Below are positions 1 to 11,034 of a DNA stretch of 64,000 bases, piece after piece. The notes beneath the pieces were generated by a model that made no database searches, was not told the DNA's origin, and worked only from the letters and a program-made list of their open reading frames with translations. Origin of the DNA: Tigriopus japonicus (Eukaryota; Arthropoda; Copepoda; Harpacticoida; Harpacticidae); the NCBI GenBank assembly GCA_010645155.1, contig CM021320.1, forward strand, positions 2,304,175 to 2,368,174, in the 5' to 3' direction. Numbering within the stretch: position 1 is the first letter of the stretch; each line of letters begins with the position of its first letter. The position numbers were made by a program, and so were the translations under genes.

Positions 1-1329
1 AAAAACTTGTAGCGACACCAACCTGCGAAAATAAACTTGCGCCCGCGTCTTGAAAGCCCATGATTACTTTGGGCCACGGTTGGTATCTATCTAATGAATT
101 GCAGATTGGCATGCACACATTCTAACAAGATTCTTGGACGGACTAAGAGATGAGATGAGGGTGCAAGATTCCTTTTTTCAGCATCCCACGTCCCAGTCCT
201 AGTTCAAGGAAGTTGAACTTGAAATGGTCCCTTCTTGGCCATTTAGACGCATGCGCAGACATTTCATGTCACATTCTGCTCAACGGAACATTTGGGAAGG
301 GAGGGCAGCAGCAGGAAGTGGGCCAGGATGAAAGAGGAATATCCAGACCCATCCTGAAGGGCAACAAAAAGGAAGATAGATATTCACGTATTCATTGCAG
401 TTCTTTACACCGAAATAGGCGCCGTAGCCAAAAATACCAAGCACTTCCATTCTTAGTTGAATTTTCCTTTACTCGAAGAGTTTTGGAAAACCAACCAGAT
501 AGATATTGAAGTACCGCTCTACCCAAAATTTGCGTACAATATAAGCTAAGGGTACTACTTTATCAGACATTGTTTGCTGAGAATGTTATATGAAATCTAA
601 TCAAGAGTATTTAGCTACACCGATCTTTTCAGTAAAAAAAGGTTGCGTGATAATGTTTTGGAATATGCCGTTCGGATTACAGAAAAAGAGAAAAACTGAA
701 AGCTCTTATAGGCCTTAAGAATCTTTATATAGACCTACAGAGAACGTCATTTAGATTGAACTTAGTAGCCGCGCGAACAAGAAACATTTTTTCACATGCT
801 AATTGTTATATGACTGATGTCAAATTGTAAAAAATCGATTTCTTAAAAAAATGGGTGAAAATGGTGCGCATGCAACAATGTGCAAACACGTATTTTACAA
901 GAATAAAAAAATACGTGAAGACGTTCGAAAGCTGAATTCTGAGGAAGCTAGCACCTCTAAGCACAACTTATTTTTTTGTGCATTCATTATTGTGCAAATT
1001 ATCTTGAAATGTTATGTAATAGCAAGCTAATAATCTAACCAAATATGATGATACACCGTAGACAAGGTTATGATGAACAATACTGATAGTGTTGTGGGTG
1101 AAAAAAAGTTACTAGAAATGCTAAATTTTCCTCCATTTTGATCATTTAGCAGCATATTCATATATTTGGGTTTATCTTTAGTGCAGTAAAGAGCTTGGCC
1201 TAGAAAGATCTAGAATGGTTGCAACCAAATTCTGCTCGGCGTTGTTCAATTAAGTTTGACAATGTGGAAGAACATTATTTTGTTTTGTTTTTTGTGGAGT
1301 CAAAACGTAGCTTCACACCTGTGATCTGT

Positions 1330-1560
1330 TAAAGACTGTCCGCTACGAGGGGATATTGCCGCTCCAATAACAGGCATTTTTATCTCACCCTCGGGAATGA
1401 CCCCAGGTTTGCCCATTTAAGCCGTCAAAAGCCGTGACTACTGCATGTAACTTAATACCACAGGCCACTAGGACTCGGCAACCCCGGGATTCGAACCAGG
1501 GATATTGCGAGTAGGTGGCGAATGCTCAACCCCCTACGATACGACTGCTTGACGCGGAAG
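1330..1560 (-). repeat. tRNA-derived SINE-like segment
   Basis: On the minus strand, 1487-1500 reads as a pol III B-box-like T arm (GGTTCGAATCCCGG), preceded by a tRNA-like head that begins GCAGTCGT near 1553. The T stem has a mismatch and the acceptor stem does not close, so this is not a working tRNA gene. A non-tRNA body of about 150 bases follows towards 1330. A tRNA head with a unique tail is the layout of a tRNA-derived SINE; a decayed tRNA-Ser-like pseudogene is the alternative. Boundaries are approximate. Confidence 0.45.
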
Positions 1561-3764
1561 AATACTAACGTAAAAAAGACGTTTGTTTGTGTCCTGATTG
1601 GTTTCTCAAAACTAGCAAAAAACACTAAAAAATACGAGCAAAATCATTTATAGAGTTAAACACTTCTTTTGTGTTTTTCCTTACCCCGTTTTATTTTGCG
1701 TACACTGTACACTCAAAATAGCCATCCCCGATTATGAATTCAGAACAGGTAAGCTTCGTTTTAGACAGTTAATGACTTCGACTCTAGTCAAAGATGGATA
1801 TTTTTACTGCAATTAAAAATACACTAAATAAAGATCTTATTGACCTAAACACGTTTCTGGAAAGCTATTCTTGGTTTCAAGTTTCCACAATTTCCACAAA
1901 AGAATACATAAAACAATTATATGTACTACCAGAGTCATCCGTATAAGGCGTCCCATATCAACCAAAAACTACTCGAAAAACATTAATGGCTTACAAATAT
2001 TAAAAAATACGAAATAGGAGTTGTCTTGGTGAAATTGATCAACTTGGTTAGAAACTATGATTTTGTATCTAGTCTTGGCTCTCCCACTCAAAAATCTCTT
2101 GTCTGAACAAAATCATCCTAGTGTCCACTGCACACTACAAAGCCTAATAAGAACTGAATTGCTTCGATGGAAGTGACAAAGTGCTGGGCAAATACCTCTA
2201 CTTTTCCTGCAATGAATACATACAAGCCGCCTAGACATCACATTTTTGTCAAAGACAGTATTATTGTTAAATTCCAGGGGACTTTAAGTTTGGACTACCC
2301 TGTACAAATCGGGTCAAATCGGGTACTAGTTGCAGCCTTGTTTCCATTTTACCCCAGAATAGCAAGAAGGAAACAACCAAAACATTTTTTTGTTGTTAAT
2401 AAATCACTTCCACAATGAAATTTGCAAATTCGCTTCATCGAAAGAGCTAGAAATGAACTTTTGGTGCAGTTTTCGCGAGCATTTCTTGATGCCGCCTCGG
2501 TCTCATTTGTCGCCATCAATTATGACTCCTGCGAACCAAATGCGAAAGGAGCCTAGCTGTTCCCAAGGCTGGTGGGGATCCCTTGGGGAAAGTGAATACC
2601 GTGCGGGAAACGGGGAACTTCTATGCATTAGCTTACCTGTGGCATAGAGAGTGGCATAGGGCGCTCCGCGCATACAAGACTATTGTAACCCCCTCCTAAC
2701 CCTACGAAAAAGTGGTCCCTCTCGAAGTGGTCTGGATCCTTGGAAAGATATAGCGGGTTTGATTCAATTTCATTGGAAGCGCAGCCTTCGGATCTGAACA
2801 ATAAGGCCGAGTAAGCACTGACTGTTCCAGGTATTGTTGAGCGCTCTCTCATCTAGATCGAGGTGAACTTCGAGGACATACATTCACATGTTTTGCCTCT
2901 CTCTGATCGAGCAACACACCACTTCATAGTACCTTTCATTGCTCCATCCACTTAGTGTGGTGGGTGAGCCTTTGGTCGGGCTCTTCTTTATATGCAGACC
3001 AAGGACGTGGTCCGTATTATGATATGACTCAAATCTTGAAAGCGTTCGGGACAAAACCAGACACATACTCTACACTCAACTACGGCCGTTTCTTCTTCTT
3101 CTGTAATTAGTCTCGGGCCACATACCTGAGTGTGCAATTGGTTTTTTGGGCCTACAGTCTATTCAGTTCACTCGAAACGACGTTTGGCAGGAAAAGTGCT
3201 ATCTTTTATTTCATTGAATCTGGTAAGCCCTTTAAACTCTTTTATGGTTGTAGATGTCGTCTGAAGTTGCAGTGTCAGTCTTGGTGTGTGTAGAGGCGAA
3301 ATTAATGTTTTCATGATCTAAGGCCTGTATTTGCTATCAAAATGGAGGATTCTGGAACATCTCGCACTCGATTCGGCTTGAGACCCCGTTCTTCTGTGGG
3401 ATAACCTTTTCAAAATCGATAGAATCCAATTAATTCAGCCTTGGAAAATCCCCCCTCCCGCTTTTCGGCCATGGGGCGTCGAGAAACATCCAGAAACAAG
3501 GCCGCACATACATACATGCTCCCTTAGAGACGTCAGTGCGTGCCTTCATATGGAACTACCTTTGAAAATGGATGCATCTTACTGCAATGTGCCACGAAGC
3601 CTACTTTGAAGGCTCTCCTCTCGGTTCAAACTGGCAAGAATAGCGGACTCGTGCTAGAGGGAAAAATAGTGCTAGAGCAGAAACGCGCCGCTGATCTAGA
3701 ATAGGGAAACCCCTTGAGACGTTGACCGTACCGAGCCCCGTCACCTGGTGTAGGAGACGATTGG

Positions 3765-3820
3765 ATGAATGGTTGGAAGGATAGATGGATGGATGGATGG
3801 TAGGTAGGTGGGTAGGTGGT
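3765..3820. repeat. GGAT/GGTA-type microsatellite
   Basis: Imperfect tetranucleotide run of GGAT units passing into GGTA/GGTG units, in intergenic sequence just upstream of the tau-like gene. No function is evident. Confidence 0.7.
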
Positions 3821-4022
3821 GTGGAAATCCACGAGTTGTGACCACCTTACCGGTGTCTCAGTAGCTTTCGAATGAACATGGATTATGACTGAGAGTGCGA
3901 GCTTGAATTCCATTCAACGTTATCCAATTGATGCAGTGATTGTGCCATTCGAAGCCTGATATTGGGTATGAGAGTGTCAAAATTGCACCATTTTTGAAGA
4001 TTTGTGGTCTTTACTGTTGAAT

Positions 4023-7000
4023 ATGAGTAGTTATAAACAGGTGAGAGATCCCCTTGTCGATACTACATACTCCACTAAACATACAAAATTAAATGAACAG
4101 TCTTGATGTTCCCCTCTAACGTCATCCATCGTTTCCCCCTGCCACTAGTTTGAAATCAGTGAGAGCGATCTTATTGAAGAATTCAAAACTGGAGAGACCA
4201 AATACTCGGTGCAAAGGGAGAAAATTGTGGGAGCTCCTTTCAAACGCCTTCAAGACTTTGGAGAGACTAAATATTCAAGAGTTAAAGACAACGTCCAAAG
4301 CTTTCAATATCAGCCTGACTTGGACAATAGTATCACATCCGTAAGGGAATCTTTCATTGAGACTGGGGACGACAATGAAAGCAAACTCGCAGAAGTAACC
4401 GACGGTCTAGGTCAGGCTGCTGAACATTTGAGCGACGAAGAAGATCAATTGCGTGAAAGTGAGCAAATAAGCGAAAACGGCGTTGAAGTAGCTGAAGATT
4501 CAATTAGCAACGCTGAAGACCCTATTAATGACAACTTGGGAGAACTTGAGCATGAGGTAAAAGGTAATTCGGCCAGGAGTCAGAAATCATTAGCCCTTAG
4601 TGTAATCGCTGGTGACGATCTTGAGACCGAGGATACAAATATCGATCGTGATATGACTGGTGAGGGGACTGAAAATGAGCAAGAAGGTTCGCCCTCAAAT
4701 GCTGGATCCAGAGCAGCTTCTGCCAAATCTTCATCGTCCGCAAGACCAGAGAGCAATCAAACAAATCCTGAAAATGACTCGAGAGCACCTTCAAGCAAGT
4801 CCCTGAGAGATGAAGACAATCAATCAAAGCATACAGCATCCAGACCAGCCTCAGGAGTGGCATCAAATCAAGAGGACGACAATGGTGAGTTGTCAAGTAG
4901 TGATTTTCATCTCATAAAATCAAGATTAACTAACTCAACACCTTTTGAAACAGAACCCGAAGCAGAACCTGAAGCAGAAGCCGAACCTGAGGCAGAAGCC
5001 GAACCTGAGGCAGAAGCCGAACCGGAGGCAGAAGCCGAACCGGAGGCCGAACCTGAAGCAGAACCTGAGGCAGAAGCTGAACCCGAGGGAGAAGCCGAAC
5101 CGGAGGCCGAACCTGAAGCAGAACCCGAGGCAGAAGCAGAGGCCGAACCTGCAGCAGAACCTGAGGCAGAGCCTGAGCCAGAACCTGAGGCAGAACCTGA
5201 GGCAGAACCCGAGGCAGAACCCGAGGCAGAACCCGAGGCAGAACCCGAGGCAGAACCCGAGGCAGAACCCGAGGCAGAACCCGAGGCAGAACCCGAGGCA
5301 GAACCCGAGGCAGAACCTGACGCCGAACCTGAAGCTGAAGCTGAGGCCGAACCTGACGCCGACCCTGCGGCAGAACCTGAAGCTGAAGCAGAACCTGAAG
5401 CTGAACCTGAGGCAGAACCTGAAGCTGACCCAGAGGCAGAACCTGAAACTGACCCGGAGGCAGAACCTGGAGCTGAAGAAGAACCTGAAGCTGAACCTGA
5501 GGCAGAACCTGAAGCTGAAGCAGAAGCTGAAGCTGAAGCAGAAGCTGAAGCTGAACCTGAGGCAGAACCTGAAGCTGAAGCAGAACCTGAAGCTGACCCG
5601 GAGGCAGAACCTGAAGCTGAACCTGTGGCAGAACCTGAGGCAGAACCTGAAGCTGAAGTAGAACCTGAAGCAGAGCCTGCAGAAGCAGATCCTGACCCAG
5701 AGGAAGATCATGAAGCTGATCCCAACGAGGGAGCAGAAGTTGAGCCGGAAGCAGATGAAGAACCTGAAGCCGAAGAAGAAAATGAGGAGGGACAATTGGG
5801 GGCGTCGACGACGATGTCTGAAAAAGCTGCAGATGAGCAAGATGACGAAAATGGGCCTGTTCTGGCCCCATCCACCGCACCTGGTCGAATGGAGGGGTAT
5901 CCTCATAGTGGGCTGGTTTACAGCAAAGGTGGTAATATATCATGGTTGTGTGGCTTTTGTGTCAGGTATAAATCACCAAAGTCGTTCGTTCACTAATATT
6001 TTCAGTGCGAAGGAAAGTTCCTCCGTATCTTCGAAACATCCGTTCTAAGATTCATTCTACGTTCACATCAAATTCGAACTATAGTAAGATAAAGATGATC
6101 AAGGGTGGAATTATGCTTTTTGAGTGTTGCAATCACTGTGTGATGATATCTCACCATTGTCACTTTTTTTTATTTATTGTCATATGCAATTTATCGGTAT
6201 TAGGACGCTGTTATAGAGGCTGGATCGTGAAATCTATGGACGCCGACTAACGCCAACTGTCTGCAACGTCTTCCAACATGCAGGAAGCAAAAGTTCATGA
6301 ATCATGATTAAAGGAAACCTTTTCTTATCAAAAACACATCTAAACCATTTAGCTCATTTGATAGCGAAGTTTGGTTAGTAAGAAACTTCAAGCCTGCTGC
6401 AAATGTGTCTAAAGAAAGCACTGATTAATGTCTCATGATTGGATGACTAACAACTCAATCTACTAGGAATCTTTTCTGGTATTTTTTTTAAACTTTCGGC
6501 AGAAACTGAATATCAGCTGATTGTTGATGCTTTCGCTTTACCAATCACCAGCATGCACCATAGTCAACTTTTTTTTGCTTTCAGCGGCCAGTCTTTATAA
6601 CAGGCTCCCTAGGTCGGTCCATCAGACAGGCTTCAAAATTTGAGTGTTTTCAGTTAAAAACTGGGAATCTTCATTAGTTTTGTGGGAAAGCACCTATCTC
6701 ACATGTGAGATACACTGTTATGAAATTTTGCGTGCTGAACTTGCACCTTCACCGAAAAGATTGGCGTTTGGAGCCTCATTTTTGTCCCATGTTAATTCAT
6801 TTGCGTCTTTGTTTTATTTCAGAAGGAGAAAATGACTCTGGTGTGGATGAGAGCACTCAAGGTGGAGGATCTTCGCCTCGCAAACTTCAAAGTAATGCTT
6901 CAAACTTATCAGCCACCGCCTCAAAAACCCGTTCAAGGCAAGGCAAAGCCAATCGTAGTCGATCCACTGGACGGAGCCAATCTGTGCCAAAACCTTTTGG

Positions 7001-10000
7001 TACATTTGGACCTGCTCCTCCAATCGAGAAGAAAGGTAGCAATGACTTTTTGTCAACTGTTGGTGAATTGAGCTATTTTTTTTCATTTTGGTGTTTTGCA
7101 ATTTAGTGCCCATGAACAAGGTGAAAGTTGGCATGTCCTCTTCGCCCAATTTAAAGGAAATCAAGTCCAAGGTTGGAAGCCTGGCCAACACCACTTACAA
7201 ACCGGGCGGTGGCGAGGTCAAAATTGAAAGTAGAAAATTGGAGTGGAAAGCTGGAGCTCGAACCCAGGCTAAAAACGATGGTTACACGCCGAAAGGTGGA
7301 GAACGCAAGGTAGGTGTTAGAGCATGGTAATTCAATTTGCCTCGATTTTTCAAAACAACATTCATTATTGACAACATCACTCTTTATGAGTAGCTTGTGA
7401 AGTGGTTGGTCGCACTATTAAAACGTTCAACATTGGGATGACTCCACTTCCCGTTATCAACGCAGAACTATCGCATGCCAAAAAGTGCTCGCTCATGAAA
7501 TTTTAACTACGGTTTTGACTCGATGTTGTGTGACATCACCGCCATCAATATCAAACTTTCCTTCTGTTTTCAACATATTTTTTTCGAGTTCTAGTTTTAA
7601 AAGAAGGTACTGTTAATCACGAAATATCGAGCTCTTTGAATACACGTGTTCCCGGTCCCGTGTTTGAGGCTTTTGTCACCTGGTTTTCGGAAAAGATTGA
7701 TCTGGATTAATATGTCTTGTCCTTTTTGCCTTTCAGATCGAAAGTCGGAAACTGGCGTGGAACGCCAATTCGAAGATTGGATCAATGGCCAACACTAATT
7801 ATAAACCTGGTAATCGGAGCATATCCACAGCTGTTAAAATGAAGATGAAAAAATAGCCTAACTTGAATTATTAGTGTGACAATGAAAAGTAACGACATAT
7901 TTTTATTTCAGGGGGTGGGGACCGCAAGATCCAGTCTCAAAAACTCGAATGGAAGGCCGACTCGAAGGTGGGATCCACCAAAAACCTCAAGCATAAACCT
8001 GGTGGAGGACAAGTTAAGGTGAGTGACAGACAATTTCCAATGTTCTTTGCTTTCTCAGCTCTGTTAGTAGTTGTACAATGCTTTTGGACCAGAACAAAAC
8101 GGTAACGTTTTGCCTGTACCCAGTATGCCGTAAGTTTATTGATTTCTGATATTGGGCCACTTCTAATTTTGGTCCAATTCATGAGAGATTACCCAATGCC
8201 ATTTATTGACAAGAGTATCCTGCCTTCTTTCGGAGCAAGTTTGAGCAATATTCTGTGTTGTGCCTTTTTTCAAGTTGGCACCCCTCTTGTCATTTAGGCT
8301 TAGCAAACATGCAAACAGGTTTTGATTCTGATTTAAATCTAGAGTTGGAGGGCTTCTCTGGACGTTAAAGCATTTAATAGGCTTTCTATAATCCCTCTTT
8401 CTTATCTGTGATGATCACCCTTGAAGGCGGAGCGAGCTGTAAGTGACGATCCCAAGAAATCGAACAACTCGCACCATCTTTGTCGCGTGTTGATCCTGTC
8501 AATGGGAATCCTTATCTCTCACACACAATTTGAATGGATGTGTCTTGGGCCCAAATGCCCTTCAATGTTTTTCACTACTTCACTTTTTCAAATCACGCAA
8601 CGAGCGAGACTCACTCGTTCTTTCAACAACACATGTCCACGGTTGATTTTGCTTTTGCCCGGACTCGAACCTGTCTGAACCTGAACGGTTTTGTTCCGGA
8701 CACCCATTTACTTACAGATCTTGACCCAAAAGGTCAACATCACGTCAGCCAAAAGCAAAGTGGGATCTCTTGACAATGTGAAACACAAACCCAGTGGAGG
8801 AGATAAAAAGGTGTTCAATGATGTTGAGTATTTACGCCAAACCTCGGCCTCGCACTCCGGATACAATAGTAGAAATAGCTCACGCAGGCAATCAGGTTCA
8901 CAGGTAATTGCAACCATTCACTACATTATGCTTGGTTTATACTAATTTCAGAGTATTTTTGAATTGACTTCAATATTTTTCCTTTTGAAGGTCCGAGCAT
9001 GAAGTCAAGTATTAAGTTATTTTGAGTATTTGTTACTGTCGTTATTCTTCCACGTAATTTTTGTTTTCATTCGACCCATTTTTGTTTGTTTCCGTTCCCG
9101 TTGTGTCGTTATCAGCACGTTTTGACAACCTCTGCTCTTCAATCTTGGGAGGCGCCAAACTCATCAGATGCTCCAATGGTCAAGACTACTCAGGACAAGG
9201 GCATCAACTACTTGGCACAGATCAAGAGAAAGATGGTACGCACCTCTGGAAGACCCAGAGGCTTAATCGCACTGTCCCTAATCAATCAGTTTATGCTTTT
9301 TATTGTGCCAACTTTCAATATTTTCAGTCTCCCATGAGTTCAGGCATTTAAACTCCCCTTTTCGTTCGCTGTTCTGTTTGAGCCAATTGCCGCCCATATC
9401 ATACCGTCCATGTGCCATAAAATAAGACATTTTTATTTTTCTATACCACACTGAAAACTGTTCTTGGTAAGGATGACTGGACTGACGGCCGCAGAGACTC
9501 TAATTTTTTCCACTTTTTATCATCCAGACCCCAGAGCCACCTCCACTGAGTGCACCCTCTCCACAACTCAATCTCGAGATCTGACGAGGAACGTCTGTCC
9601 TTAGTCTCGCTCACCATTTCCTCTTCCAAATCCACCTTTACGAGCACAAACTCTTTCTTCGTCACTGAACACGTAGTAGACAAGTCTTGCTCCTGGACCA
9701 CATCGAAGTTTTTCACCTATGACCTTCAGTGTGCGGAGAGCGAGCATATCAACCATCGGGGGTCATGGGAGATGCTACATACAATAGTACTCTGACAACT
9801 CTGTCTCAGATTTCTTCATTTTTTTATTCGTCCTGTTGCTTCTTACTAAATAACCATCATGTGATACTTTAAATCTAACCACTAATGCACACAAATGGCG
9901 TTGTTTTCCACCGGTGGATTCTGATTGGTGCTTCCGTTTAACTACATCATGTAAGTTAGTGAATTGCACCCTTCAACAAATCATCAAAGTCACCACTTAA

Positions 10001-10238
10001 AGCGGATATATTTCTGAAATGCAACCAAATGTACATCTCGTGTATCCTTTTGCAGAAATCTCCACTACCCGAAGGTGAAGCTCAAGAAATAGAACCTCTT
10101 GAGAATGGGAACGCCGACGAAGATAAAGACAACAACGATGCAGCCGAAAATGGAGATGAAGAGGAGGCTAAAGCCAGTGAACCAGAAGGAGACCCTGAGG
10201 AGAATCCTGATGGAGATGAAGAAGTGCCAGAGGAATAA
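4023..10238 (+). CDS. tau: Tau/MAP2/MAP4-family microtubule-binding protein
   Basis: Proposed coding exons: 4023-4040, 4149-4884, 4954-5928, 6823-7035, 7107-7309, 7737-7809, 7912-8018, 8718-8903, 9116-9235 and 10056-10238. All junctions are GT-AG and keep frame, giving about 937 residues. The start is the six-codon exon MSSYKQ with a strong gtgaga donor. Order of regions: an acidic N-terminus; an extreme Glu-Pro-Glu-Ala low-complexity domain (about residues 252-500); a basic Ser/Arg/Pro linker like the proline-rich region of tau; then tau-type repeats with KxGS...PGGG signatures at about residues 669-683, 728-742, 758-772 and 789-803 (the last has PSGG), plus a degenerate one near 702-712. 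Tau-family proteins bind the microtubule lattice through these repeats, so a cytoskeletal role is well supported. The donor at 5928 is chosen by phase only. Exon 10056-10238 is acidic and ends in a stop; alternative endings are described separately. Confidence 0.85.
4954..5700 (+). repeat. Acidic EPEA-repeat coding region with 12-bp tandem units
   Basis: Codes for a long run of E-P-E-A and E-A-E-A motifs in the tau-like protein. Between about 5205 and 5310 the DNA is an almost perfect 12-bp tandem array (GAACCCGAGGCA); outside it the units are diverged. The purine-rich sense strand leaves the other frames open on both strands (for example antisense frames at 4930-5943), which are composition artefacts. 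The domain is expected to be disordered and strongly negative. Confidence 0.9.
9528..9584 (+). CDS. Possible alternative terminal exon of the tau-like gene
   Basis: A pyrimidine-rich acceptor (ends at 9527) opens a frame reading [18 protein letters not shown] then TGA. It is in phase 0, matching the donor after 9235, so splicing here would end the tau-like protein with an 18-residue Pro-rich tail instead of the acidic tail at 10056-10238. The exon is short and support is only splice motif plus phase. Confidence 0.4.
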   Translation, partial: TPEPPPLSAPSPQLNLEI

Positions 10239-11034
10239 GAACCACTCAAAACCCAGTTGACGGATACAAATCCTCTTTCTATTTTCATTTTAAGCATTCC
10301 CCCTCACTAGTCATTCCTACGAAGAGAGACGAATTCAAAGCAATCAATGAACCCCAAACGAAACACTTCAAACTAACATCACCCTGATTATTGAGAATAT
10401 TTACAAACCACCCCATGAAATGCCTTTGTATAAAAACTGGACTTTAAAATTTGTACTTTACTAATCTTCTAGTCAAGTTCAAGAATGCCTGACGGCAACA
10501 CTGGAGCATGCAATGGGATAATAACCTTTATTCATCTCTTTGGTTTCATGCCATCAAACGTGATCATTCCTGTGTTTTCCTTTCCATCACATTATCAACT
10601 TTAATCTCCTTAATTCCATTTGCGTACGTAATGTCCAAGTATCCTTTACAGAACACACTATAAACCATACTGAAGAAAACTATTATGACTTACGCTCTTA
10701 TTCTCACTCCCTGCCCCTCTATACTCATGATCATGGATCACTATTTTCATCTGAAAGTGTACTCTTCCAAATTCATCATCTTATCACAATATGGTAATTC
10801 CAAGTAATGAATTCCGACCGACAGTTGGTTGGATTGATTGGGGTGATAGCACTAAGGTTCGAGTCTACTGTACGTGTGCCCACGAAATTTCTAAGCACTA
10901 GCGTTTCGCACTGAGTGGACTGAATTCTCACGTGTTTTTTTTGATAGTCATCTTCTTCCAACAGAGCATGTGGCTTTTTGGGCATTGTTGGGCCTCTGAG
11001 CTAGAAACAGGATTAATTCAATATACAATTATAG

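Larger units (their letters stand above)
1..4022. other. Intergenic region upstream of the tau-like gene
   Basis: I see no convincing coding exon here. The short open frames at 213-509 and 2167-2852 start at non-ATG codons or lack codon and homology signals. The region holds a tRNA-like SINE segment at about 1330-1560 and a GGAT/GGTA-type microsatellite near 3765-3820. Promoter and 5' UTR sequence of the tau-like gene should lie in the last part, but I cannot point to a specific element. Confidence 0.6.

Noticed and set aside
4930..5943. Long antisense open frames (337 and 323 residues) opposite the EPEA region
   Set aside because: They are complements of a purine-rich repeat: the Leu/Gln/Val and Phe/Cys/Arg patterns mirror the EPEA codons and have no splice or family support.
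8640..8690. Possible tRNA T arm (CGGACTCGAACCTG on the plus strand)
   Set aside because: A B-box-like word only; no D arm or anticodon arm nearby, and it lies within an intron of the tau-like gene.
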